NCBI GenBank assembly: GCA_945878135.1 | Contig: CAMDUL010000010.1 | Span: 24,621-88,620, forward strand | Length of the DNA stretch: 64,000 nucleotides | Direction of reading: 5' to 3' | Source of the DNA: Chthoniobacter flavus | GTDB lineage: Bacteria > Verrucomicrobiota > Verrucomicrobiia > Chthoniobacterales > JACTMZ01 | In this document: in pieces, positions 52,249-60,629 of the stretch | Numbering within the stretch: the first letter of the stretch is position 1 | Layout: every line of letters starts with the position of its first letter | Position numbers and translations under genes: made by a program | Notes under the pieces: model-generated | What the model saw: only the letters and a program-made list of their open reading frames with translations | Told to the model about the DNA's origin: nothing | Databases searched by the model: none

Positions 52249-52674
52249 ATGCGTTACCTTATCGCCCTACTGTTTCTGGTGCACTCCCCGTTGGCACAAG
52301 CCGCCGATCCGGCCAAAGAAGTCAAAGCGGCTGCCGATGCTTTGAATGCGGCCTTTGAGAAGCACGATGCCAAGACCATCCGCGCGCTGATGACGCCCGA
52401 CCATCTGGCCATCACTCCTTATGCGGGAAAGCAGCGGGTGAAGGATCAAATCCGGACGCTGCCGGTGCTGAAATACGACAAGTATTCCGCGGGCCCGATG
52501 TCGATGAATGTGGTCAATGACAACTGCGTGCTCGTGACCTACGCGCTCGATCTCAAAGGCACTTACCAAGGCAAGCCGCTGCCGTCACACAGCCTCGTTG
52601 CATCGCTCTGGGTCAAGAGCGACGGAAAGTGGCGGGAGTTGCACTACCAGGAAACGCCCGTCGTCGGGCGGTAG
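52249..52674 (+). CDS. Exported SnoaL/DUF4440-like protein
   Basis: The 141-residue protein has a signal peptide (LIALLFLVHSPLAQAADP). The rest has the cone-like NTF2 pattern of DUF4440/SnoaL proteins: AADALNAAFEKHDAKTIRAL, MTPDHLAITPY and LHYQETPVVG. It may bind a small ligand in the periplasm. It follows the Ntn hydrolase by 67 bases in the same orientation, suggesting a shared transcript. It is convergent with the alpha/beta hydrolase fragment. Confidence 0.65.
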   Translation: MRYLIALLFLVHSPLAQAADPAKEVKAAADALNAAFEKHDAKTIRALMTPDHLAITPYAGKQRVKDQIRTLPVLKYDKYSAGPMSMNVVNDNCVLVTYALDLKGTYQGKPLPSHSLVASLWVKSDGKWRELHYQETPVVGR

Positions 52675-52695
52675 TTCGGCGCCTGGGTTTGCGCG

Positions 52696-52878
52696 TCAGA
52701 ACAACCCTTTCAACCACTTCAGCGCGTCGGGGGCGCAGCTGTGCGGCAGGGAGAAGTGGTCGTCGTTCGGGTATTCTTTGATTTCGATTGTGCCGCCGTT
52801 TTTCTTCACCAGGTCGGCGCATTTCGTCTGCCAGATGACCGGCACGGCGGTGCCTCCGTCGAAGGTATCCATGCACAT
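52696..52878 (-). pseudogene. Truncated alpha/beta (dienelactone-type) hydrolase fragment
   Basis: The frame encodes the last 60 residues of what looks like an alpha/beta hydrolase: DTFDGGTAVPVIWQTKCADL holds the Asp region, and KEYPNDDHFSLPHSCAPDAL the catalytic His. Upstream the frame runs through PPLLMC and then meets a stop (TAA) just before the TPP enzyme gene ends. The missing nucleophile half is replaced by the TPP gene, so this is a remnant created by insertion or recombination. Confidence 0.55.
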
Positions 52879-52905
52879 GAGCAGAGGGGGGTTGGCTTAC
52901 GCGTG

Positions 52906-54534
52906 CTACCGCTCCCGGTTGATGAAAAGCACCGTCGGACCTTGTCGATCCTTGGCCTCGCGCATCACGGTGGCCACTTCATCCGCGTCGGGCGGAGACA
53001 CCGTGATCGCACCGAAGCCGCGCATAATGGCGTCGAGATCCAGTGCCGGATCGTTGAAATCCAAACCAACGAACTTTGTCTTGGCGAAGTCCGTGTCCAT
53101 GAACTGGACCCACAGATCCTTGAGTAGCCGATACTCATGGTTGACGAACACCACGAACACGACCGGCAACTTCGCCGCAGCGGCCGACCACACGGCCGGC
53201 AGCGAAAACATGGCGCCGCCATCGCCGACGAAGCATACCGCCTGAGCGCCGCCCAGCGTCAGGCCGACCGACAAAGGCATGGCCCAACCCAGACCTCCGC
53301 CCCGTGGACTGAAGTAGACATTGCGGAACCCGAGAGAGACGGCCATGTCCTGCACGATACCGTCTTCGGACGACCCCTCCGTGACGACATGGGCTTTGGC
53401 GGCATCGAGTTGTTGGAGAACGGCCAGAATCAGGGCATCCGAGGCATGCGGACCCGAGGCGGGGTATTTCGCGGCCAAGGCGGCGACGTCGACTTGGGCC
53501 TCGGTATCTTTGATCGTAGCCGAAGCATCGACTCCCAAGAGCCCTGCGATGGCGATCAGAGTCGCCTCGATGTCTCCGACCACTCCGATGTCGACCGGCC
53601 AATCGAAGCCGAGCTGGTTGGTCGCCGGAGTGATCTGGATCAAAGTGACACCGGGCGGAACGGCCTGATCTCCGGTGAAGGTGAAGGTGTCAATTTTATC
53701 CCCGAGGAGCAAGATGGTGTCATAGGAGCCAAGAATACGCCGGACATCGCTGGTGGTGTCCGGCAATTGACCTTTGAACCCGGGATGCAGCATATCGCAT
53801 GCACCCTGCACGTGATACGGAGCCGCCCAGACGTCGGCGCCCAGAGCTTGGGCGACATTGGTCAGCGCCCGCACCGAGTGATCCCAGCCCACCGCGTAGT
53901 CCGACACCACGGCCAGCTTCTTGGCCGACTTGAGGGCGTCCACCACGGTGGCAATCGACGAGCTGACGACATCATCGAAGATGCGGGTGCTCTTGAACGT
54001 CACGCGATCCGTCGAGCTGAGCATGAAGTTCATCGGGACCGACAAGAAGACCGGCTGGGTTGGCTGCAGGCCTGCCTGAACCCAACAGCGCTGCATGGCG
54101 ACGCTCAATTCGTCGATGCTCCGCACTTCGTATTGATACTTGGTGGCCGTGGCCGCCAGTTGCGTGTTGGGGCCGCCCAGCACCGGGTTGTGGATGAGGA
54201 ACCGGCTGTCTTCCGTGCCATTCATGATGAGCATCGGTATCCCCGAAAGCTGGGCATTGCGGATATTGAACATGCCGCTGGCGAGGCCGGGATAGGTGTG
54301 GAGGCTGACCAAAGCGGTGCGGCCGGTGGCGAGGGAATAGCCGGCCGCGATTCCGACGACGACCGGTTCGGTCAAACCGAGCACATACTTGGCGGATGAT
54401 CCGGCGATGGCTGCAAGGAAAGTCGTCTCCGTCGTCCCGGGGCAGCCGAAGACATAATCGATGCCGTTGACGCGGATGAAATCTTGGACCAGCTCGGTGC
54501 CTGTCTTGGTGCGTTGCGATGCGGTGTTGTTCAT
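52906..54534 (-). CDS. Thiamine-diphosphate-dependent 2-ketoacid decarboxylase/acetolactate synthase-like enzyme
   Basis: The 542-residue protein has the three TPP-enzyme domains. N-terminally, FGCPGTTETTFLAAIAG and VLGLTEPVVVGIAAGYSLAT carry the activating Glu56. VSLHTYPGLASGMFNIRNAQ has His79, placed as in benzoylformate decarboxylase. A central FAD-like domain, lacking obvious FAD motifs, follows. The C-terminal TPP-binding region is FVGDGGAMFSLPAVWSAAAA with VFVNHEY. It decarboxylates a 2-keto acid; the substrate is unknown. It is preceded by an intergenic region and sits where an alpha/beta hydrolase gene has been cut. Confidence 0.85.
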   Translation of the reverse strand: MNNTASQRTKTGTELVQDFIRVNGIDYVFGCPGTTETTFLAAIAGSSAKYVLGLTEPVVVGIAAGYSLATGRTALVSLHTYPGLASGMFNIRNAQLSGIPMLIMNGTEDSRFLIHNPVLGGPNTQLAATATKYQYEVRSIDELSVAMQRCWVQAGLQPTQPVFLSVPMNFMLSSTDRVTFKSTRIFDDVVSSSIATVVDALKSAKKLAVVSDYAVGWDHSVRALTNVAQALGADVWAAPYHVQGACDMLHPGFKGQLPDTTSDVRRILGSYDTILLLGDKIDTFTFTGDQAVPPGVTLIQITPATNQLGFDWPVDIGVVGDIEATLIAIAGLLGVDASATIKDTEAQVDVAALAAKYPASGPHASDALILAVLQQLDAAKAHVVTEGSSEDGIVQDMAVSLGFRNVYFSPRGGGLGWAMPLSVGLTLGGAQAVCFVGDGGAMFSLPAVWSAAAAKLPVVFVVFVNHEYRLLKDLWVQFMDTDFAKTKFVGLDFNDPALDLDAIMRGFGAITVSPPDADEVATVMREAKDRQGPTVLFINRER

Positions 54535-54733
54535 TTGTTTGTGGTCTCGGAAGGGACGGGAAAATTAAGCCCGAACCGGTAAGTTCCAAAGCTTTTCCCT
54601 CGATGAAAGTTGCCTCGTGCGACACCGCGTTTGAAGACCTGCAGACAATCGCCTTCACATTCGGCGGGGCGGGGGCGAGCGCTGGCTGGAGATATGAATG
54701 AATGGTAAAGCGGTCAGCCGTCCAGCGACCTGA

Positions 54734-54985
54734 TCAGAGGCCGAAATTTCCAGCGGCCAGATCGAGGGAGCGGTATTTCGTCTTGCCCGAATGTGCGGCG
54801 TGGACCGCCTTCATGGCCGCCGGGTCGGCCAGCACATCCAAAGTCTCCATCAGCGCTTCGAAGTCCTCGACGGGAAGACCGATGACAACGGGACGGTTGC
54901 GATTGGAGATCACAGATCGCCGACCGGAGCGGCAAAGCTTGGCCAGATTGGCGCGCGCATTGCGCATATTGTAGGTAAAGTTCAC
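54734..54985 (-). CDS. Phd/YefM-type antitoxin, orphan
   Basis: The 83-residue protein reads FTYNMRNARANLAKLCRSGR, SVISNRNRPVVIGLPVEDFE and ALMETLDVLADPAAMKAVHA. These match the DNA-binding and toxin-binding parts of the Phd/YefM antitoxin family. A toxin gene would normally overlap or follow within a few bases; on the minus strand the next 200 bases hold none and the TPP gene starts at 54534. It is therefore an orphan antitoxin, perhaps acting as a regulator or anti-addiction remnant. Confidence 0.7.
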   Translation of the reverse strand: MNFTYNMRNARANLAKLCRSGRRSVISNRNRPVVIGLPVEDFEALMETLDVLADPAAMKAVHAAHSGKTKYRSLDLAAGNFGL

Positions 54986-55134
54986 CGAAAAGGTCTAAAC
55001 AACATAAGGCCGCCGTGTGCAAGTGCGGTGGCCAGCGGCGCTTGGCCGGTAGGGCGGGGCCACCGGACCCGCCGCGTGCCCGGTGGTGAGATTGATCAAA
55101 ACGGCGCGCCGGGGACGTCGCACCCTACCAGCGT

Positions 55135-56433
55135 TCACAACTCGACTGTGATTTGCAGTCCGAGCACGAGCGCATTGCCGGACTCGCCGAAGCCGCCGGG
55201 GCGGACGATGTATTGAATGTCCGGTTGCACGGATAGTTCCTTGGTGATTTTGAAGATGTAGCCCGCGTTGAGCACGGACTCGAACGCGCCTGCTGGCGAT
55301 TGACCCACGCTGTCGGCATACGGTCCGCTGAAGTTGCCGATCTGGCCCAGCACGTAAAGATGGTCGGCGGGTCGCGCGGGCAGGGGGCCTTGCCATGCGG
55401 TCCCGAGGAATCCGCTCCACGGCACCTCGGTCACACCGGTCGGCGGCGACCACGTGGCGCCGCCGAACACGGAGAGATGCGGTCCGGTCGGCTTTCCGCG
55501 CGTCTTCTCCCAGAGCGCTTGTTGCCCGAGCAGATAGAATCCGAAGGGATCGCTGCCCCAGCCCCCCGGATACGAATTCCTCGCTTGGTTGGCAAAATAC
55601 GCCCCCACTTTGTAGATGCCGGGTAAGCCTCCTCCGTCGCCCGGCAGTTCCGTGCTGTTGCGGGTGAAGCGGCGGTCCTCCTGCACGGCGGTGAACCGGG
55701 CGGAGTTCGGCGTCCAGCCGATCTCGGCCACCGCAAAACCGCCGTCGTCCGGACCGAAGGCGAGATCCAAACCGTGGTAGGGTCCGGTTTCACCGAGGTC
55801 CGCGCGCGCTTGGAACAAGCCCGCCATGATGTAGGTCTCCTCGGCCGGCAGCCAGCGTGCTCCCGCGGCCCACGAAGCGGATCGGTCGCCGGTGAAGGGC
55901 GAGTTGAGTTTGAGCGCGCTCGGCACGGAGTTGAGTCCGCCGGTGACCAGCAGGTTCAAGGCCGGCAACCCGGCGAAAAATTCGGCAGACGACACGCGCC
56001 CGACGACGACTTCCAACCGGTCGTTGAAGGCCTTTTGCACAAGGTAGGCTTCGTAGAGAAAGAGAGTGTTGTCGCTCCAGGCTTGGGAGACTTCGAAAGC
56101 GTTGCCGATCGTGGCGGAAAGATCCCGTCCCGCGCCGGACACGGCGGACACGCGCACTCCGCCGCCGCGCCAGCCGAGCGGCTCTTTCCATTCGAAGCCG
56201 AAGGGCAGGTATTGCGAGTAGGCGAAGTCCTGCGACTGGCCGCCGACCGGATTGCCTTGGAAGACACCGTAGTAGTCGATGAAAAACTCGATGCCGACCG
56301 GTTTAGCCGCGTTATGGCAAAGCGAGGAAATGCGCGAAAGGATGGTGTCCGGTGCCTCGGGCTCCGCGGCATGGCATAATGCGCAGCCAAGCAGCACGAG
56401 AATCGCGACAATTAAGCGGGGGCGCTTCGCCAT
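55135..56433 (-). CDS. OprB-family carbohydrate porin (copy 1)
   Basis: The 432-residue protein has a signal peptide (LIVAILVLLGCALCHAAE) and ends in beta-strands, with final VLGLQITVEL. It shares with OprB porins the motifs GIEFFIDYYGVFQGNPVGGQ, NDRLEVVVGRVSSAEFFAGL, GFAVAEIGWTPNS and GYIFKITKELSVQPDIQYIV. It would form an outer-membrane sugar channel. The second porin at 57656 differs strongly. Between them lies the alpha/beta hydrolase gene and a cruciform repeat. Confidence 0.83.
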   Translation of the reverse strand: MAKRPRLIVAILVLLGCALCHAAEPEAPDTILSRISSLCHNAAKPVGIEFFIDYYGVFQGNPVGGQSQDFAYSQYLPFGFEWKEPLGWRGGGVRVSAVSGAGRDLSATIGNAFEVSQAWSDNTLFLYEAYLVQKAFNDRLEVVVGRVSSAEFFAGLPALNLLVTGGLNSVPSALKLNSPFTGDRSASWAAGARWLPAEETYIMAGLFQARADLGETGPYHGLDLAFGPDDGGFAVAEIGWTPNSARFTAVQEDRRFTRNSTELPGDGGGLPGIYKVGAYFANQARNSYPGGWGSDPFGFYLLGQQALWEKTRGKPTGPHLSVFGGATWSPPTGVTEVPWSGFLGTAWQGPLPARPADHLYVLGQIGNFSGPYADSVGQSPAGAFESVLNAGYIFKITKELSVQPDIQYIVRPGGFGESGNALVLGLQITVEL

Positions 56434-56480
56434 CTTCGAGCTATAGCGTGAAGCTCCGACTTGGTTCAGACAAAAAGCAG

Positions 56481-56651
56481 GCCACGGATGGAAGAAGATT
56501 AAAGAGGATTAGTTGTTGCCGTCTGACAACGGCAACAACTGAAGCCTTCACTCAGAAGAGAAATCAGGCGGAGTTCTCTGGTGATGAATTTGGCATTGGC
56601 CGGGGTCACACGGCCAATGCCTATCTTCTGCAATCTTCTTTAATCCGTGGC
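56481..56651. repeat. GGCCACGGAT cruciform repeat with nested hairpins (copy 1)
   Basis: The outer arms GCCACGGATGGAAGAAGATT... (56481-56510) and AATCTTCTTTAATCCGTGGC (56632-56651) are complementary. Inside are perfect hairpins GTTGTTGCCGT/ACGGCAACAAC (56512-56539) and GGCATTGGCCG/CGGCCAATGCC (56592-56621). Together they form a cloverleaf-like structure. Confidence 0.85.
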
Positions 56652-56668
56652 TAATGCCTTTGCCTAGC

Positions 56669-57559
56669 TTACTGCAGAAACACATTCACCGTGTCGGCGA
56701 AGTGCTTCGGCGAGGTGTAGAGGAAGGAATGGCCGCCGTCGAAGAAGGCCAGCCAGGAGAAGGGGATTTGGTTGGCGATGATGAGGGAGTTTTTCGGCGG
56801 ATCGATCGCATCGGAGCGGCCGTCGGTGATGAGCACGGGCACTTTGATGTTTTTCAGGTTCTCGAAGTTGCTGTTGTCCGCCTTCCACAGCGTGGTGCGG
56901 GCGCGGTCCTGGCGCTCGATGGTCTGCGGGGAGACGTCGAAATCATCGGGCATGATGCCCGCCGAAACAGCCGCCTTGATTCGTTCTATGGCGGCCTCCA
57001 ACGCAGCCTGACCGGCCTCGGTGTCGGGGGCGGTCAGCGCGAGTCGTTCCATCTTGGGCGTGTCGGGACTGTTGAGCTTGGCTTCGACGTCCGGCGCCGC
57101 CGGGTCATCGTATTTGCCGCCCGGATCGGCGGCGCAGAGTATCGCTTTATTCACCAGGTTGGGATGACGGATGAGCACTTGCTGGCCGATGCGCGCACCC
57201 ATGGAGTAGGCGAGGATGTTCGCCTTCTTGAGGCCGAGGGCTTTGATCAACCCGGCGGCGTCGTCGGCCATCTGCGGAATGGTCGTGTTGTTTTCCTTCG
57301 TGTCGGTGGAGAGGCCCACGCCGCGGTTGTCGAAGAAGATCAGTTGGTGCTGCTTGGCCAGTGTCTCGATCATGACGGGATCCCACAAACTCATGCTGGA
57401 CATAAACCCGTTGATCATGAGCAGCGGTTCGCCCTCGCCGCGGATGTAGTAGGCCAGTTTGACGTCGTTGACCTCGGCGTATTTGATCTCGGGTTTGAAG
57501 TCGGCGTGGAGCGAGGTGGAGAGAAGGACGAGGGACAGGGCGAGGAGGGTGCGTTTCAT
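56669..57559 (-). CDS. Exported alpha/beta hydrolase
   Basis: The 296-residue protein has a signal peptide (LLALSLVLLSTSLHA) and an alpha/beta hydrolase fold with GFMSSMSLWDPVM, FFDNRGVGLS, nucleophile elbow LAYSMGARIG, acid region ITDGRSDAID and catalytic His in DGGHSFLY. It probably acts in the periplasm on an ester, lactone or similar substrate. Gene order in the minus strand is fumC, malic enzyme, porin, this hydrolase, porin, so an organic-acid or carbohydrate uptake role is plausible. Confidence 0.85.
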   Translation of the reverse strand: MKRTLLALSLVLLSTSLHADFKPEIKYAEVNDVKLAYYIRGEGEPLLMINGFMSSMSLWDPVMIETLAKQHQLIFFDNRGVGLSTDTKENNTTIPQMADDAAGLIKALGLKKANILAYSMGARIGQQVLIRHPNLVNKAILCAADPGGKYDDPAAPDVEAKLNSPDTPKMERLALTAPDTEAGQAALEAAIERIKAAVSAGIMPDDFDVSPQTIERQDRARTTLWKADNSNFENLKNIKVPVLITDGRSDAIDPPKNSLIIANQIPFSWLAFFDGGHSFLYTSPKHFADTVNVFLQ

Positions 57560-57655
57560 GGTGCGATGTTTGTAGGACACTATTAGGACAACGACACGCG
57601 CGGGATACAAGACCAAGAATAGCCGGTCAGCGCTTTTGTCGGACCTGTTGCGGAC

Positions 57656-58996
57656 TCAAAAGCTCACCACGGCATTCACGCCGAGAGCCAACGCGCTGGG
57701 AGTTCCGGGGTTTCCTCCGGGATTGACCAGCATTTGCGCGCCGGGCTGGATGATCAGGCCGGGCAAGACTTGGATGCCGTAGGAAAGTTCGACCGTCAGT
57801 TCGTACAGTTGCGGTAGCACTGGCGCACCGGCGCTTTGTTGGGCCGACTGTTCGCTGCGGAGCTGACTGCTGTAGGCGCCGTAAGCGAGGCCGAAAGCCA
57901 CGAAATCTTTGGGGCGGCATTCCATGGGACCGTAGGCAACGAGTCCGGAGCTGAAATAATAGGGCATCGGACTGACCGCCTCGTTCGGTGCAACAACAAG
58001 GCTGCCGAAAACGCCGAGATGGCGGTTGGATGACGGTTCGGCGAAACGCACCAGCGCTTGATCGGCGACCGCATAGACGCCGAAGCGTCCGTCGCTGGAG
58101 TCATTGGAGTCATATTCCGGCACACTGCCGCCGAGGACGAAACCGCCGAGTTTCAAGTTGCCCGGCAGACCGGTGTCGCCTGCCGCTTGGTTGCGGCGCC
58201 AGCCGATCTCGCTGATGCCGAAGGGCGGACCATTGAAGGTGAAGTCCAGACCGTAGCGGTTGGCCAGTCCGACCTCCGGGTCGCCATTGTAGATGCCGGC
58301 CATGGCGTAGAATTGTTCGACCGGCGCAACTTTGGCCCGTGCGCCCCACGTGGTGGCGGGATAGCCGAAAGCACCGGGCGAGTTGTAAAAGATGGCAAAG
58401 GGAATGGCGTTGAAAGCCACGGAGGTGAAAGAGCGGAAATACGCGGAGGCGGCGAATTCCTCACCGTAGAGGCTGTCGATGGAAACCCGTCCGGCCCGCA
58501 GGCTCACTTTGTTATCCAAGAGCGATTGCGTGTAGCTCAGGTCGGTGAGGCGCGGTCCGGGCGGCGCCACATCGGACGACTGGATGGGAAACACATTGCC
58601 GACCACATCCTGCGAGAGTTGGGTTCCGAAGTTGACGGCGAAGCCGATGTGGAACTCGCCTCCGGGAAAATTGACCAATGTTTCCGTGTCCAGTTTGAGG
58701 TCTGCGCAGAACATGCTGTAGGACGTGAAGCCCTGCTCCTGGCCTCCGTAGGGATTGCCGTAGGCATCCGAGATGAGGAGGAACTTCGGTTTCACGCCGT
58801 GCTCCCAGAGGGACGCACGTGCGCCCATCCAATCGCCGAAGAGATAATTCTCGCGGAAATTATCGTCCTCCACCGCGGCGGAGTCGGGCACGGCCGCCCG
58901 CGCCATGCCGAGGCACAGCGCGAGGGCAGCGATCGCGGACGCGCAACGCGTCCGGGTGGGCTCAGGCCAGCTTGGGATACGCCGGCGTGTAAACAT
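57656..58996 (-). CDS. OprB-family carbohydrate porin (copy 2)
   Basis: The protein of about 446 residues has a signal region (IAALALCLGMARAAVPDS) and a core matching OprB: YLFGDWMGARASLWEHGVKP, FLLISDAYGNPYGG, FCADLKLDTETLVNFPGGEF, VSLRAGRVSIDSLYGEEF and a final strand ALGVNAVVSF. It would admit sugars or related solutes across the outer membrane. The ATG at 58996 overlaps the end of the malic enzyme gene by 35 bases, so translation may be coupled; a start further downstream would lose the signal peptide. Confidence 0.83.
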   Translation of the reverse strand: MFTRRRIPSWPEPTRTRCASAIAALALCLGMARAAVPDSAAVEDDNFRENYLFGDWMGARASLWEHGVKPKFLLISDAYGNPYGGQEQGFTSYSMFCADLKLDTETLVNFPGGEFHIGFAVNFGTQLSQDVVGNVFPIQSSDVAPPGPRLTDLSYTQSLLDNKVSLRAGRVSIDSLYGEEFAASAYFRSFTSVAFNAIPFAIFYNSPGAFGYPATTWGARAKVAPVEQFYAMAGIYNGDPEVGLANRYGLDFTFNGPPFGISEIGWRRNQAAGDTGLPGNLKLGGFVLGGSVPEYDSNDSSDGRFGVYAVADQALVRFAEPSSNRHLGVFGSLVVAPNEAVSPMPYYFSSGLVAYGPMECRPKDFVAFGLAYGAYSSQLRSEQSAQQSAGAPVLPQLYELTVELSYGIQVLPGLIIQPGAQMLVNPGGNPGTPSALALGVNAVVSF

Positions 58997-60596
58997 GGGA
59001 GCGGATGAGCGCCTCCATGTCAGCAGGACGCTCGATGCCGGCGAGGCCGCTGTCGAAGACAAGCTTGGCCACGCGGGCCGCGGTCTTGATCTCGGTCTCG
59101 AGGATATCCCCCTGGAGAGGATACAGCAGTCCCTGCTTGAGCAACTCCGGCGACACTTGATCGGCCACGGCCTTGGCCGCCTCGATGAACATCTCGTCCG
59201 TCACACGCTTCGCCTCCGTCGCATAGACGGCCATGGCAACCGCGGGAAAGATGTAGAAGTTGTTGGCCTGACCGGGGATGAAGGTCTGGCCGTTGAGCGT
59301 CACGGGCGAGAACGGCACGCCCGCTGCGTAGATCGCTTTGCCGTTGGACCAAGTATAGGCCTGCTCCGGTGTGCACTCGGCGCAGCTGGTCGGATTCGAC
59401 AGCGCGAGGATGATCGGACGCTCGTTGACGCGGCACATGGCCTCGACCACTTCCTTGCTGAAGGCTCCGCCGATCGTGCTGACACCGATGATGGTGGTCG
59501 GCTTGATGCTCTCGATGGCCGCGGCGAAATCGCGCGTGGGCGCGTGCGGATGCGCGTAGGGCAACTGGAAATCGACGAGATCGGTGCGGGTGGACTCGAG
59601 CAGGCCGTTCACGTCGAACATGTAGACGCGGGACTGCGCGTCCTTGAGCGTCATGCCCTGGGCCACCAAGGCGGAGCAGAGAAGGTTGGCCAACCCGATG
59701 CCGGCCGAACCGGCGCCGAGGAAGAGGTATTTCTCGTCCTTGAGTTGCGTGCCCTTGAGTTTGGTGGCATTGATCATGCCGGCCAGCGTGATACCCGCCG
59801 TGCCCTGCACGTCGTCGTTGTAGACGCAGTATTTGTCGCGGTAGCGCTCGAGCAGGTGGACGGCATCGACGCCGGTCCAATCCTCGAAGTGGATGCAGCA
59901 TTTCGGAAACACTTCCTGCACGGCTTCGACGAACTCGTCGACGAAGGAATAAAGGTCCTCCGTGGACGGACGGCGCTCGCGCAGACCGAGGTAGAGTGGA
60001 TCGTTGAGGTATTGCTCGTTGTTCGTGCCGGCATCGAGGTACATCGGCATGAGGATCTGAGGCGGCACGGCGGCGGCGGCGGTGTAGAGTTGAAGTTTGC
60101 CGATGGGAATGCCCATGCCGTTGGCGCCGAGGTCGCCGAGGCCGAGGATGCGGCCGCCATCGGTCACGCAAATGAAGCGCACGTCCTTCTGCGGCCAGTT
60201 GCGCAGGATTTCCTTCACGTGGCCGCGGCGTTTGATCGAGAGATACATGCCGCGCGGACCGCGGAAGATGTGCCCGAACTTCAAGCAGGCCTCGCCGATC
60301 GTCGGATCATAGACGATGGGCAGGAAGCGCGCCGGGTCGGACATGAGCGTGCGGTAGAAGAGGGTCTCGTCGTGGTCGAGGAGGTTGACCAGATAGATGT
60401 AGCGGTCGATGTCGGTGTTCTTGTGGCTGAGCTGGAGCATGACGCGCTTGAGTTGCAGGTCTTCGCTTTCGGTCGCGTCGGGCACGAGGCCGACGAGCCC
60501 GAGGGCTTGGCGCTCGGCTTCGGTGTAGGCGGTGGATTTGTTGAGGGCGGGATCGTGGAGGAGATCGGTGCCGCGTTTGGTGACATTGGTGCTCAT
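58962..60596 (-). CDS. NAD(P)-dependent malic enzyme
   Basis: The 544-residue protein has the malic enzyme pattern: FLPIVYDPTIGEACLKFGHI, FICVTDGGRILGLGDLGANG, FEDWTGVDAVHLLERYRDKY and NDDVQGTAGITLAGM. The NAD-binding GAGSAGIGLANLL and ALSNPTSCAECTPEQAYTWS follow. It converts malate to pyruvate and CO2 with reduction of NAD. Its length and motifs fit the NAD-type (eukaryotic-like) ME1/MaeA class. It follows fumC by 33 bases and precedes a porin gene, so malate made by fumarase can be passed on directly. Confidence 0.93.
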   Translation of the reverse strand: MSTNVTKRGTDLLHDPALNKSTAYTEAERQALGLVGLVPDATESEDLQLKRVMLQLSHKNTDIDRYIYLVNLLDHDETLFYRTLMSDPARFLPIVYDPTIGEACLKFGHIFRGPRGMYLSIKRRGHVKEILRNWPQKDVRFICVTDGGRILGLGDLGANGMGIPIGKLQLYTAAAAVPPQILMPMYLDAGTNNEQYLNDPLYLGLRERRPSTEDLYSFVDEFVEAVQEVFPKCCIHFEDWTGVDAVHLLERYRDKYCVYNDDVQGTAGITLAGMINATKLKGTQLKDEKYLFLGAGSAGIGLANLLCSALVAQGMTLKDAQSRVYMFDVNGLLESTRTDLVDFQLPYAHPHAPTRDFAAAIESIKPTTIIGVSTIGGAFSKEVVEAMCRVNERPIILALSNPTSCAECTPEQAYTWSNGKAIYAAGVPFSPVTLNGQTFIPGQANNFYIFPAVAMAVYATEAKRVTDEMFIEAAKAVADQVSPELLKQGLLYPLQGDILETEIKTAARVAKLVFDSGLAGIERPADMEALIRSHVYTPAYPKLA

Positions 60597-60629
60597 GATT
60601 GGTTGGATTCTTGGGTTGTTGTTGAAATT

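Noticed and set aside
54535..54733. A toxin gene expected beside the Phd antitoxin
   Set aside because: Both strands were read; no 80-130-codon frame with RelE, Doc or PIN features exists there.
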